NCBI GenBank assembly: GCA_965277025.1
Contig: OZ255706.1
Span: 1,054,001-1,118,000 of the forward strand
Direction: 5' to 3'
DNA length: 64,000 nt
Source of the DNA: Methylomarinum sp965277025
GTDB lineage: Bacteria > Pseudomonadota > Gammaproteobacteria > Methylococcales > Methylomonadaceae
Made by a program: the position numbers and the translations under genes. Positions 33,799-43,050 of this stretch are shown here, one piece after another. The notes below the pieces were generated by a model. That model did not search any database. It worked only from the letters and a program-made list of their open reading frames with translations, and was not told the DNA's origin. The number at the start of each line of letters is the position of its first letter. The first letter of the stretch is position 1.

Positions 33799-34596
33799 AT
33801 GCTAAAACAAACTGAACGCCTGCTCGAAATCATGGCGCAATTGCGCGATCCCGAAACCGGTTGCGCCTGGGACTTGAAACAGGATTTCAAATCGCTCGCT
33901 CCTTATACGTTGGAAGAGGCTTATGAGGTGGTTGACGCTATCGAGCGGGAAGACTTTGATGATCTGCGCGGTGAGTTGGGCGACTTGTTGTTGCAGATAG
34001 TCTTTCATGCCCAATTAGCCAAAGAACGACAGTTGTTCGATTTTGAACAAGTGGCGGAAGCTATTGCTGATAAATTGATTCGTCGTCACCCGCATGTATT
34101 TGCCGGCGTTAATTTTGAAACAGACGAACAGCACCAACGAGCCTGGGAACAGGCGAAAAAAGATGAGCGGCAACAAAAACAGGCCGCCGACTGTGATGTC
34201 AGCGTACTGGATGGAATTGCCGGCGCACTGCCCGCATTGACTCATTGTGAAAAAATCCAGGATAGAGCCGCCCATCATGGCTTCGACTGGCCAGAAGCCG
34301 AGCCTGTGTTCGAAAAAGTGCTGGAAGAGCTGGATGAGGTAAAAGAGGCTTGGATTTCTGGCGACCGGCCCCATATAGAGGAAGAGATTGGGGATTTGTT
34401 ACTGGTTGCGGTTAATTTGGCGCGTCATTTAAAAGTCAACCCGGAAATGGCGTTGCGGCGGGCGACGGCAAAATTTTCCAGGCGATTTCAATATATTGAG
34501 CAACAGCTTAAAACATCGGGTAAGGACTGGCAAGACTGCCAACTGGCCGAGCTGGATGCGTTGTGGGATGAAGCCAAACAGCAGTTAAAGTCTTAA
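33799..34596 (+). CDS. mazG: nucleoside triphosphate pyrophosphohydrolase MazG
   Basis: 265 residues with two all-alpha MazG domains. The first reads DPETGCAWDLKQDFKSLAPYTLEEAYEVVDAI (named by its start and EEAYEVVDAI) with the metal-binding EExxE pattern and GELGDLLLQIVFHAQ; the second repeats it as EELDEVKEAW and EEIGDLLLVAVNLAR. Hydrolyses NTPs to NMP and pyrophosphate; in E. coli it lowers ppGpp during starvation and complements housecleaning functions. The IS1111-group end lies about 45 bp upstream of the start, so its native promoter may be lost. IS4 copy 4 lies 37 bp downstream. Confidence 0.93.
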   Translation: MLKQTERLLEIMAQLRDPETGCAWDLKQDFKSLAPYTLEEAYEVVDAIEREDFDDLRGELGDLLLQIVFHAQLAKERQLFDFEQVAEAIADKLIRRHPHVFAGVNFETDEQHQRAWEQAKKDERQQKQAADCDVSVLDGIAGALPALTHCEKIQDRAAHHGFDWPEAEPVFEKVLEELDEVKEAWISGDRPHIEEEIGDLLLVAVNLARHLKVNPEMALRRATAKFSRRFQYIEQQLKTSGKDWQDCQLAELDALWDEAKQQLKS

Positions 34597-34633
34597 AACT
34601 TTGGTTGTCCGGCTTTCAATGATTGAATTTTTT

Positions 34634-35855
34634 CTCTGTACATGACAAAAATTAACTTATGACAAATGAGTCTCATGTATTCCAGTGACAAAAGGTATGG
34701 GTTGCAAAAGAGCAATCACTTTTCTAATCATCCTTTTTGATTGAGATAAGACATTAAACAACGTTGAGCGGATACAATCTAATCCATATCGAAACAGGCT
34801 TTGCGCGAGCCGCTGATGTGTTTTGGTTTTTATTGGTAACTCGCAATCATGTTTCCATTCGCCTGCTTTATGTGACCAACAGAAAGCAATAACGGGAAGT
34901 ACCAACAATTTTTTGATCCGAAGATAACCGACTACACGCGTTTCCTCAAGTTTGAATCCCCGTCCTTTTAAACCGCCGAAAAGCGTTTCGATTTCCCAAC
35001 GCAAGCCATAAATTTTAATCGCATCAGGGTTCAAATGCTGACAGACGATGATTAATAACTCACCATCACTCAGCCGTAACCCACTGAGATAAATTGAACA
35101 ATTTCCCAAATAGCGCGCTGTTGAGAGGTGTCGTGTGCTACCCGGCTTAAGCCCATAAAACAAACGCTCTACGCGTATTCGCTGGCCTTGGGCATTGGTT
35201 GTCCTGGCGTTGTTGCGAATACGGATATAAAAGGGAATCTCTTGCTCAAACAACCAGCCCATCCATTCGTCTCCAATAAACTCCCGATCAGCCAAAAGAC
35301 CTTTGATGTGATGTCGGCCAGACTGCGCAATAAAGCGTTTCATCAGCGCTATACGTTCCTTCGTATTAGAGTTGCCCCGCTTGTTTAAAGGCAACCAATA
35401 CACCGGAATGGCGGCACCCCGATAAACCACGGCAAGCACCAGCAGATTAATATTGGTTTTACCCCACTTCCAATTCGTCCTGTCTAACGTCAGATAGTAA
35501 TCCTGATCAGTGAAACCAAACAGTTTCATGATGAAATGAGCGACTTCATTGTAATCCAGCCAATGGTCACTGAAAAATCGTTGCATCCGTCGATATCGTG
35601 AGGAAATTTTTGCCCGACTGGGAAAGAATACGGCGAGCTGGGCCAGATTGACCGTGCTAACTGCCATCAAAGCAATTAACATACCCACAAAACAAACGAT
35701 TCTTGCCTTGTTCCATTGAAAGTGCTCAGTTAATATGACGGTCAGCTCGTTGATTTGTAATGTCCCGTTATTCATATTCGCTAAAACAAAATGCGGTATT
35801 TAATTACATTTCAACGAGCTACGCTAGCTTTTAATATTTTTTGTCATGTACAGAG
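34634..35855 (-). mobile_element. IS4-family insertion sequence, copy 4 (simple insertion)
   Basis: 1222 bp with standard ends, flanked by the 9-bp direct repeat GAATTTTTT at 34625-34633 and 35856-35864. This defines both the element length and its 9-bp target duplication. Confidence 0.95.
34657..35775 (-). CDS. IS4-family transposase (copy 4)
   Basis: 372 residues, intact, YREK signature YGLRWEIETLFGGLK. Variants: FFPSRAK as in copy 2, but QSGRHH and NNARTT as in copy 1. The element has perfect ends and target duplication, so this copy is a good candidate for an active transposase. Confidence 0.92.
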   Translation of the reverse strand: MNNGTLQINELTVILTEHFQWNKARIVCFVGMLIALMAVSTVNLAQLAVFFPSRAKISSRYRRMQRFFSDHWLDYNEVAHFIMKLFGFTDQDYYLTLDRTNWKWGKTNINLLVLAVVYRGAAIPVYWLPLNKRGNSNTKERIALMKRFIAQSGRHHIKGLLADREFIGDEWMGWLFEQEIPFYIRIRNNARTTNAQGQRIRVERLFYGLKPGSTRHLSTARYLGNCSIYLSGLRLSDGELLIIVCQHLNPDAIKIYGLRWEIETLFGGLKGRGFKLEETRVVGYLRIKKLLVLPVIAFCWSHKAGEWKHDCELPIKTKTHQRLAQSLFRYGLDCIRSTLFNVLSQSKRMIRKVIALLQPIPFVTGIHETHLS

Positions 35856-35992
35856 GAATTTTTTGAAAAAACCGCTATCAGAAACAATTTCTAATAATAT
35901 GGTTAGATAACCGGAAGTCTGTTATCAACTTAATTGATGTTACGCATTGGATTGGGGAATTGAATAACAACGGATAAACGTGTTATTCATTG

Positions 35993-36083
35993 GTAGGGTG
36001 GATTCGCCGTCAGGCAATCCACCTTTTTAAGGCGGGTGTGATTTTTGATGTTTTATGGCGGTTTTGGCGTTAAACCGCCCTAC
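35993..36083. repeat. REP-like palindromic unit (GTAGGGTGG / CCGCCCTAC)
   Basis: Bounded by GTAGGG and CCCTAC, with two internal hairpins (GTGGATT...AATCCAC and GGCGGTTT...AAACCGCC). It is a different family from the GGTAGCCCG REPs. It fills the middle of the 350-bp gap upstream of the DegP/Q gene; no gene is seen there. Confidence 0.55.
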
Positions 36084-36215
36084 ACAAACACCCGCTTTTT
36101 TGTAGTCGAGTGACGTTTGTCATTTGCATGGAAATTTCTGCCCCTCTCAATTAACCTGGGCGCAGATAATTGCGTAACATCAGAACTTAATTTTGACTGA
36201 TTAAAGGAGTTTGTC

Positions 36216-37697
36216 ATGAAGATTCAATCAATAGCCAAGTTGCTGTTGTTAGCTTGTCTGTTTACGGTAACGGCTAATGCCGCCCAAGACAGCGGTATAG
36301 AAAGTCTACGCCAGACCAGTCGGGCATTCTCGTCGGTGGCGAAGAAGGTTTCACCATCGGTGGTGGCTATCCAGGTCGAGGCGAAAGTGCCTGTACAGCA
36401 AGGGCCTCAATTTATGTTGCCATTCGGCCAGGATCCAATGGCCGATGAATTTCTGCGCCGTTTTTTTGGCGGGCAGATTCCACCCGGCATACCTGGGCCA
36501 CAGCAACCTCACAGGGCACCTCAGCAGCCGCAAAACAGAGTGATGGGGCAAGGCTCTGGCTTTGTCTTCAAGGTCAAAAGTGGTGTGCTAAAAGATAAAA
36601 CCTACATTATGACCAATAACCATGTGGTTGATCATGCCGATAAAATCCGCGTCAAATTTAAAAACGGCAAGGAATACCTGGCCAAGATCACCGGGCGTGA
36701 TCCTTTGTCAGATGCCGCCGTTATCGAAATCAATACGGATGACCATCCGGCCTTGAAAATAGGCGATTCTTCCAGGCTGGAAGTCGGTGAATGGGTGATC
36801 GCCATCGGTAATCCGTTTGGCCTGAGTTATACCGTCACCGTTGGCGTGGTCAGCGCCAAGGGACGTACCGGCATTGGTATCAATGATTATGAAGACTTCA
36901 TTCAGACCGATGCAGCCATCAATCCAGGTAATTCCGGCGGGCCATTGGTCAACATTTATGGCGAAGTGATTGGCATGAATACCGCTATTTTCAGCCGTAG
37001 TGGCGGCAATATGGGAATTGGTTTTGCCATTCCCGTCAATCTGGCGATGGCGGTAGCCGATCAGTTGATCGAAAAAGGTGAAGTGGTTCGAGGCTATTTA
37101 GGCGTGGTGATTCAACAGATGACCAGCGATTTGGCTGACTCTTTCGGGCTGCAGCCGGGAGAAGGCGTTCTGGTCGCCCAGGTGACAGATGGTTCGCCCG
37201 CCGCACAGGCAGGCTTGCAGCAAGGCGATGTGATTATCGCTTTTAAAGGCAGAAAAGTCACCGATGTCGGTGAGTTCCGTAACCGTGTCGCACTGACGCA
37301 ACCGGGAACCCGTGCGGATTTGACCGTGCTGAGAGATGGTGAGAAAAAATCACTGAAAGTCGTGATTGGCAAATTGAACAAAGACCTGCAAGTGGCGCAA
37401 GCGCCCGAGCAAGATGCTGAAGAACTGGGATTGGTCGTACAGACGCTGACGCCGGCATTGGCCAGACAATTCCGTATTCCGGTCGCTAAAGGCGTGGTGG
37501 TGACTGAAGTGGCGCCAGGTTCGGTCGCGGCGATGGCTGGCATCCGGCCAGGAACCGTTATCTTGCAAGTCAACCGTAAACGGGTAAGAACGGCTGCTGA
37601 ATTCGCTAAGGCTATTCAGCAGAGTAAAGCGAAAAAACGGGTATTATTGCTGATTCGTCAGGGTAATATGCAACGCTTTATAACATTAGGTTGGTAA
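36216..37697 (+). CDS. periplasmic Do-type serine protease (DegP/DegQ family)
   Basis: 493 residues. Signal peptide MKIQSIAKLLLLACLFTVTANA. Trypsin-like domain with His in MTNNHVVDHAD, Asp in RDPLSDAAVIEI and Ser in INPGNSGGPLVN, followed by two PDZ domains (about 285-375, GYLGVVIQQM, and about 395-490). A Pro/Gln-rich loop (GPQQPHRAPQQPQNR) sits in the LA-loop position near residue 90. It degrades or refolds misfolded envelope proteins. AAAGGAG precedes the ATG. DegP, DegQ and MucD cannot be separated by reading alone. Confidence 0.93.
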   Translation: MKIQSIAKLLLLACLFTVTANAAQDSGIESLRQTSRAFSSVAKKVSPSVVAIQVEAKVPVQQGPQFMLPFGQDPMADEFLRRFFGGQIPPGIPGPQQPHRAPQQPQNRVMGQGSGFVFKVKSGVLKDKTYIMTNNHVVDHADKIRVKFKNGKEYLAKITGRDPLSDAAVIEINTDDHPALKIGDSSRLEVGEWVIAIGNPFGLSYTVTVGVVSAKGRTGIGINDYEDFIQTDAAINPGNSGGPLVNIYGEVIGMNTAIFSRSGGNMGIGFAIPVNLAMAVADQLIEKGEVVRGYLGVVIQQMTSDLADSFGLQPGEGVLVAQVTDGSPAAQAGLQQGDVIIAFKGRKVTDVGEFRNRVALTQPGTRADLTVLRDGEKKSLKVVIGKLNKDLQVAQAPEQDAEELGLVVQTLTPALARQFRIPVAKGVVVTEVAPGSVAAMAGIRPGTVILQVNRKRVRTAAEFAKAIQQSKAKKRVLLLIRQGNMQRFITLGW

Positions 37698-37787
37698 AGC
37701 TCATAGTGGGAATGGATGGGGCAATCGGCTTGTTGCCGATTGCCCTGTTTATCAACATCAAATCCATAAAACACAAAGAAAAAAGCA

Positions 37788-38747
37788 ATGGAATTTAAAG
37801 ATTATTATGAAATCATGGGAGTCAAACGAGACGCCTCCCAGGATGAAATCAAGCGGGCATACCGCAAACTGGCGAGAAAATATCATCCTGATGTCAGTAA
37901 AGAACCGGATGCCGAGGCGCGCTTTAAAGAAGTCGGCGAGGCTTATGAAGTCTTGAAAGATCCGGAAAAACGGGCGGCTTACGATCAATTGGGCGCTAAC
38001 TGGAAAGCCGGTCAGGACTTTCGGCCGCCACCAGATTGGGATCAGGGTTTCGAATTTCATGGCGGGGGTTATACTGGCGGTGATGCTGCCAGCTTTAGTG
38101 ACTTTTTTGAAGAATTGTTCGGTCGGGCCGGTTATACGCAGGCAGGAGCAAGTTCCGGCGGCGCTTATCGGGAATACAGTGCGCGCGGCGAAGATGCTCA
38201 CGCCAGGGTGCTGATCGACCTGGAAGACGCCTATCGTGGTGCACAACGAACCATTACCCTCAAGCATACTGAACTGGGTCCGGATGGCCGGCCGCAGCTC
38301 AAAGAGCGAACCTTGAACGTCAAGATTCCGAAAGGCGTTAAAGAAGGCCAGCATTTACGTTTGGCCGGGCAGGACTCACCGGGGGTTGGAAAAGGCAAAG
38401 CTGGCGATTTATATCTGGAAATCGCGTTCAAGCAGCATCCTTTGTATCGGGTAGAGGGAAAAGATGTTTATCTCGACTTGCCGGTTGCACCATGGGAGGA
38501 CGCTTTGGGAGCTAAAGTCAAGGTTCCTACACCGACTGGCGTGGTCGATTTGAGTATTCCAGCCGGATCTAAAGGTGGGCAGAAACTTCGCTTAAAAGGA
38601 AAAGGTATTCCTGGGAAACCGGCAGGCGATTTTTATGTCGTGCTGCAAATTGCTTTGCCACCAGCGGATACAGAAGAAGCCAAGGCTGCTTATAAAGCAT
38701 TCGCCGATGCGGTTCCTTTTAATCCACGAGCCAAACTGGGAGTATAA
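37788..38747 (+). CDS. cbpA: DnaJ-type co-chaperone CbpA
   Basis: 319 residues. J-domain at residues 1-70 with HPD in KLARKYHPDVSKEPDAEARF (cited within limit), then a Gly/Phe-rich linker (FHGGGYTGGDAASFSDFFEELFG) and two C-terminal substrate-binding beta domains (LKERTLNVKIPKGVKEG, VDLSIPAGSKGGQKLRLKGKG in parts). No zinc finger, so it is CbpA (class B) rather than DnaJ. It stimulates DnaK ATPase and in E. coli also binds curved DNA. The next gene, cbpM, encodes its modulator, which confirms the identity. Confidence 0.93.
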   Translation: MEFKDYYEIMGVKRDASQDEIKRAYRKLARKYHPDVSKEPDAEARFKEVGEAYEVLKDPEKRAAYDQLGANWKAGQDFRPPPDWDQGFEFHGGGYTGGDAASFSDFFEELFGRAGYTQAGASSGGAYREYSARGEDAHARVLIDLEDAYRGAQRTITLKHTELGPDGRPQLKERTLNVKIPKGVKEGQHLRLAGQDSPGVGKGKAGDLYLEIAFKQHPLYRVEGKDVYLDLPVAPWEDALGAKVKVPTPTGVVDLSIPAGSKGGQKLRLKGKGIPGKPAGDFYVVLQIALPPADTEEAKAAYKAFADAVPFNPRAKLGV

Positions 38748-38749
38748 AG

Positions 38750-39061
38750 ATGAACAATCCAATATTATCTCTATTGAGCGGGGATATTCTGGAAGAAGAT
38801 GTCGAATTGACATTGGCCGATTTATGTAAGGCCAGCCAGATGCCTGCCGAACATGTTTATGAATTTATAGAATACGGAGTTATTGAGCCCAAGGCGTCTG
38901 AGTCGGGGCAATGGCGCTTTCAGGGCGTCAGCCTGTTTCGAATGAACCGCGCCAGACGTCTGCAAAGAGATTTGGGCGTGAATCTGGCGGGTGCAGCACT
39001 TGCGCTGGATTTAATGGAGCAGATTGACGCCTTGCAAAGTCAATTGAAACGCTTGCGCTGA
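38750..39061 (+). CDS. cbpM: chaperone modulator CbpM
   Basis: 103 residues, MerR-like helical fold: LTLADLCKASQMPAEHVYEF, then IEYGVIEPK and WRFQGVSLFRMNRARRLQRD with a leucine-rich C-terminal helix. CbpM binds the CbpA J-domain and blocks its action on DnaK and its DNA binding. It starts 2 bp after the cbpA stop and ends 1 bp before the ATG of the M48 gene, so all three are one operon. Confidence 0.9.
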   Translation: MNNPILSLLSGDILEEDVELTLADLCKASQMPAEHVYEFIEYGVIEPKASESGQWRFQGVSLFRMNRARRLQRDLGVNLAGAALALDLMEQIDALQSQLKRLR

Positions 39062-39062
39062 C

Positions 39063-40040
39063 ATGATACAGCAAAGCATTGATGCTGTCAGATGGCACTG
39101 GCATGCCTGGCTGAACCGCTTGCAATCATTCCTGTTGTTAATGGTGATGGCCGCATTTTTTGCTGTTCTAGGCTGGCTGCTTTGGGGGGCGTGATGGACT
39201 GATAACCTTGTTGTCGATGGGGCTTGTCAGTGTGGTGCTGAATGTTTTTATTTCGCCCCAACTGATTATGGGCCTTTACGGCGCCAGGCCAATTATGCCG
39301 CATCAAATGCCGGCTTTGTATGAAGCTGTCAATGTGTTGGCGGAAAGGGCGGAGCTTAAGTATCCGCCTAAGCTGTATTTTGTCCCCAGTGAAATTCTGA
39401 ATGCCTTTGCTGTTGGCCGGCCATCTGATTCAGCAATTGCCATAACCGATGGGCTGCTCGAGAATTTGGATTTTGAAGAATTGGTCGCGGTGCTAGCCCA
39501 TGAAATCAGTCATATTCGCAACAATGATTTGTGGATTATGGGGCTGGCCGATATGTTCAGCCGGACGACCAGCTTATTATCTTTAATCGGGCAGTTATTA
39601 TTATGGGTAAATCTGCATCTGTTGCTTATGGGGCCGGTCACGATCAATTGGGCGGCGATTCTATTGTTGATTTTCGCCCCGAATTTAAGCGCCTTGGCGC
39701 AATTATCCCTGTCGCGGACACGCGAATATCATGCCGATCTGAATGCTGTTTTATTGATGGGCGATGCCGATGCCCTGGTCAGTGCGCTGGTCAAGATAGA
39801 AGAGCGGCAAGGTTCCTGGATGGAGCGCATCTTTATGCCCGGTTATAAAGTGCCAGTTCCCTCAATCTTACGCACACATCCTCCTACAGAAGAAAGAGTC
39901 CGGCGCATTTTGGACTTGAAAGCTGATTTAAAACCGGCGAGCCGGGTACCCTTAAGGTTAAAAGGAGGCGATAAACAGCAGAAGCCTATATCTGGCCGGT
40001 CGGGGCACCTTACTGGCATATCAGTGGTTTGTGGCGCTAA
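39063..40040 (+). pseudogene. M48 (HtpX-like) membrane metalloprotease, two frameshifts
   Basis: The ATG at 39063 begins MIQQSIDAVRWHWHAWLNRL with a first membrane helix, and the frame stops at a G6 run near 39184-39189. A one-base shift continues it as RDGLITLLSMGLVSVVLNVF into the main domain, which keeps HEISH (AVLAHEISHIRNND) and the third zinc ligand in SRTREYHADLN. Near 39960 a second shift is needed to reach a family-like ending, WPVGAPYWHISGLWR, with stop at 40038-40040. HtpX-like proteases cleave misfolded membrane proteins. Third gene of the cbpA operon. Two homopolymer-associated shifts mean either a true pseudogene or base-calling errors. The longest single open frame is 39208-40071. 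Confidence 0.65.
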
Positions 40041-41616
40041 CGATCATCGCAAGAATTGCCACCCCGCATGATGAAATGTTGTAGAGTTCCTTGTGGAAGA
40101 TGGCGGTTAAAGACTGCGCTTTACTTTGAAGCCTTAGAGCCCGACTGCTAACGTAGCCTGCCATGAATGATTCGAACCCCGGATTGCTTCTTTAAGAGCG
40201 AATGTTAAAAGGGCCGTTGACGATTTACATCGCCCTCAGGCAGATCATCCAGGCAACCGCCACCTTCCAGGCTCAATCATAGAGTAAAGGAGGAAAAAAT
40301 GGAACTCACTGCAATACACAAGCGAGTCATCGGGTTGGATGTTCACCAAAAGCAGATTACCGCCTGCGCCATGGTTGAACAGGCCGATGGTGGTATTCAG
40401 ACAGAGCATCGGCAGTTTGGCGCATTCAAACGTGATCGACGTGCATTAGCCGATTGGGTGCAGTCTGTCGCACCGGATGAGGTGGTGATGGAACGCACCG
40501 GCATCTACTGGAAAAGCCCATATGCAGCTTTGGAACATGTGGGTATTTACGCCAGGGTCGTCAATGCCCGGCATGTGAAGAATGTGCCGGGACGCAAGAC
40601 GGACATCGGCGACGCGCAATGGCTGGCGATGCTTTCCCGTGCCGGACTGCTGCGCGGTTCATTCGTGCCACCGGAAAAGATGCGGCAGTTACGCCTGATT
40701 TCACGTCAACGACAGAAGTTGGTGTCGATGCTGTCTGCTGAGAAGAACAGACTGCACAAGGTATTAACCGACGGCGGCATCCGGCTTGGCGTGGTGGTCA
40801 GCGATGTACATGGGCAATCCGCGCGCGCCATGGTTAACGCGCTGATTGAAGGACAGCCTGCGCATGATGTGTTGAAGCTGGCCAGCAATCGTCTCAAAGC
40901 GCCGCGCGCCGATATACTGGAGGCGCTGCAAGGTGAGTTGAGCGAGCACCATCGCTTCGTACTGAATGAACTGATGCAGCATATTCAGGATTTGGAAGCA
41001 CGCATAGCCAGATTCGATGCACAACTGCTGGCCGGACTGGAGAAGGAGAAAACGGTTTTGCAATTGCTCCAGACTATTCCCGGTGTTGATTTGATTGGAG
41101 CAGCCATGCTACTTGTTGAGATCGGAACGGATATGACTGTCTTTGGCAGTGCGGATCGGCTGGCGTCATGGGTGGGCATATGCCCCGGCAACAACGAGTC
41201 TGCCGGCAAACGCAAATCAGGACGAACGCGAAAAGGAAACCCATATGTGCGTCGCCTGCTTTGCGAATGCGCCCATGCCGCCAGCCGAACCCGATCGGTT
41301 TTCCAGGCAAAATATACATCACTGGCGATTAGGCGAGGTCACCAACGCGCCATCATTGCGCTGGCTCACAAACTTTTGCGGACATGTTACTTCATGATTA
41401 GTCGCGGCGAGTATTCCCGGGATTCGACCATCGACTACGAAGAAATGGCTGTCAAACGCAATGCACCACGCTGGATCAGAGCGCTGATAAAATTCGGTTA
41501 TATAACACAACCGGGGTAAGCCAGCTTACTTCATTGAATATGGATAAGCAGCCTTTTCACGGCTGAGAACTCCTTGCGCATTCGATATGGATCATTTCAT
41601 GTTAAGTACAAATCCT
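40041..41616 (+). mobile_element. IS110-group insertion sequence
   Basis: Boundaries are approximate: left next to the M48 stop (40040), right at the point where the intI frame is lost (about 41610-41616). The transposase is preceded by a ~258-bp non-coding region and followed by a short one (~95 bp), the layout of IS110-group elements in which the bridge RNA is encoded upstream of the gene. Confidence 0.65.
40299..41519 (+). CDS. IS110-family DEDD transposase
   Basis: 406 residues. DEDD acidic residues in VIGLDVHQKQITAC, in VVMERTGIYWKSPY and in GRKTDIGDAQWLA; C-terminal transposase-20 domain starts LQTIPGVDLIGAAMLLVEIG and carries WVGICPGNNESAGKRKSGRT with the catalytic serine region. Strong ribosome site AAAGGAGG. 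It belongs to the IS110 group rather than the IS1111 group, judging from the long 5' non-coding region. It separates the M48 gene from an integron integrase stub. Intact. Confidence 0.92.
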   Translation: MELTAIHKRVIGLDVHQKQITACAMVEQADGGIQTEHRQFGAFKRDRRALADWVQSVAPDEVVMERTGIYWKSPYAALEHVGIYARVVNARHVKNVPGRKTDIGDAQWLAMLSRAGLLRGSFVPPEKMRQLRLISRQRQKLVSMLSAEKNRLHKVLTDGGIRLGVVVSDVHGQSARAMVNALIEGQPAHDVLKLASNRLKAPRADILEALQGELSEHHRFVLNELMQHIQDLEARIARFDAQLLAGLEKEKTVLQLLQTIPGVDLIGAAMLLVEIGTDMTVFGSADRLASWVGICPGNNESAGKRKSGRTRKGNPYVRRLLCECAHAASRTRSVFQAKYTSLAIRRGHQRAIIALAHKLLRTCYFMISRGEYSRDSTIDYEEMAVKRNAPRWIRALIKFGYITQPG

Positions 41617-41863
41617 TAAGCGACCGATCGCGGCTTCTTTCTTTAAGAAATAATTCCAGCTCAGCGCCCGAAACCTCATCCAGCCGTTTATTACGTCCAC
41701 GCAAAAAAGCCTGAAACGACTTCAAATGCCGCACATACCAAGGCCGCAAAGGCTGAGCAATATTTCTGTCTAGCAAAGCATCAAGATAAACATCCCAGCC
41801 CGACCTTGCTTTTTTTGGATTGTTTTTTAAAGCATTATTGTTACTATATCTAGAATCGTTCAT
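41597..41863 (-). pseudogene. intI: integron integrase (IntI), N-terminal remnant
   Basis: ATG at 41863; about 83 genuine residues. WDVYLDALLDRNIAQPLRPWYV then FQAFLRGRNKRLDEVSGAEL (in parts) and FLKERSRDRSLKD match the N-terminal SAM-like domain of environmental IntI proteins, which continue with a DWQFRQ-type motif. The frame is lost at about 41612, where the IS110 element joins, adding four foreign residues (LYLT). All catalytic residues are missing. The rest of intI is not on the other side of the IS, so a deletion accompanied or followed the insertion. Divergent cassettes start 86 bp upstream, the standard integron layout. Confidence 0.72.
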
Positions 41864-41937
41864 AGAAACATCATAATGGACTAGACAGATTCAGTCTGGC
41901 GCACTATTATTCTATTCGGTATAGTTAACTGTTAGAA
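41864..41937 (+). other. attI-like integron attachment region
   Basis: 74 bp between the intI start and the first cassette, ending in the core site GTTAGAA (41931-41937). Cassette 1 begins TTAGAAAC just after the G, and its attC begins with the exact complement GTTTCTAAC at 43003, proving the cassette boundary. Confidence 0.65.
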
Positions 41938-41948
41938 ACCTTAAATAA

Positions 41949-42896
41949 ATGGATGCTGTATTGAAGAAATTTCTATATAAACTATTCGTGAGTAATAAAA
42001 TCATTGACTTTATCGGCTCACCGATTATGAGCATTGTTGTTCCACCGATAGTCGCATTGTACTATGGAACCCTTGATATTTGGGGTAATGATTGGTCGAT
42101 TGTTAAAGATTACAAATCTATACATGAATATGTTTTTACTACAATAGCAACGCTGACCGTGGTTATTTTATTTATTAAAGGGGTTTCTGAACAATTCAAA
42201 GGAGTAGCGATAAAAAAATACCAAAACTTATTGGAATCTCTAGTTGCTTTCTTTAATGAATTGGTAAAAAAGAAAAGAGATAGGTTTTTTCAGAAATCAA
42301 AAGGAGTAAAACCAAACGCTGATATATTCAAACTCATTACTCATCCTGATGCCCAGCTAGAGGTCATACTTGATGGTACAAAAAGATTATTAAAGAATGG
42401 TTTTGATATTGATGCAAAGAATGTCGGAATAACTATAATAAAAGGATTTCCTGACCAAGAAAAATGGTGGTATGAGTTTAAATGCGACTCTCAAAAACAA
42501 CACACTAAGGCAAAAACCATTATGAGTTCTAATTCTACAGCCAGGTATTGTTTTGATAATGGAGAAAGTATTTTTATCCCAGATATAAGGAAAGGCATTA
42601 AAGAAAATGTTTTTCATCCATCTGATAGATCCAAGAAATCTGATTATGGGTCTATATACTGCAAACCAGTAAGGGTAGAAATAAATACCATAACTTATGT
42701 ATATATTTTTACAGTAGTTGTCTATGGGGAGTTTTTATGCACCCCTTACGACGAAGAAGAGTGTAGGGCTTGCGAAAGGCTACTTGATGAAGTGGCAGAT
42801 CGTGTTGAGTTGGAGCTTTATTTGCACTCACTAAGAAATACAAGCTTAACGGAGGTAAAGCAGCATGAGAAGAATCTTATTAAGCCAGAAAGGTGA
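41949..42896 (+). CDS. cassette 1: two-helix membrane protein with GAF-like cytosolic domain
   Basis: 315 residues. Two membrane helices near residues 25-45 (IMSIVVPPIVALYYG) and 63-82 (YVFTTIATLTVVILFI), then a coiled or helical linker and a soluble domain from about 120. The stretch TARYCFDNGESIFIPDIRKG followed by SIYCKPVRVE resembles a GAF domain (ligand-binding). A+T content is much higher than in the core genes. It is the first gene after attI and thus the best expressed cassette in a working integron. Sensor-effector or defence roles are possible; I do not recognise the family. Confidence 0.6.
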   Translation: MDAVLKKFLYKLFVSNKIIDFIGSPIMSIVVPPIVALYYGTLDIWGNDWSIVKDYKSIHEYVFTTIATLTVVILFIKGVSEQFKGVAIKKYQNLLESLVAFFNELVKKKRDRFFQKSKGVKPNADIFKLITHPDAQLEVILDGTKRLLKNGFDIDAKNVGITIIKGFPDQEKWWYEFKCDSQKQHTKAKTIMSSNSTARYCFDNGESIFIPDIRKGIKENVFHPSDRSKKSDYGSIYCKPVRVEINTITYVYIFTVVVYGEFLCTPYDEEECRACERLLDEVADRVELELYLHSLRNTSLTEVKQHEKNLIKPER

Positions 42897-43050
42897 ATTT
42901 GATTACTCGAATAGGAATACTTCGCGCAGTGTGGCGGTGAAAAAATTAGCTGGATTCTTTGAAGGGGTTGAGAGTAAGACAAAAGAGAATCCAAAAGTAA
43001 CGGTTTCTAACAAGTGCATTAACACGGACAAAATAAAGCGGGGCGATTAA
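42865..43050 (+). CDS. cassette 1: small ORF overlapping the attC site
   Basis: 61 residues, basic (MRRILLSQKGEFDYSNRNTS). A strong ribosome site (GGAGG, 9 bases upstream) precedes its ATG inside the end of the previous gene, which is the reason to accept it. Its last 16 codons lie within the attC stem. No domain recognised; it may be a real short product or a by-product of the attC. Confidence 0.4.
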   Translation: MRRILLSQKGEFDYSNRNTSRSVAVKKLAGFFEGVESKTKENPKVTVSNKCINTDKIKRGD

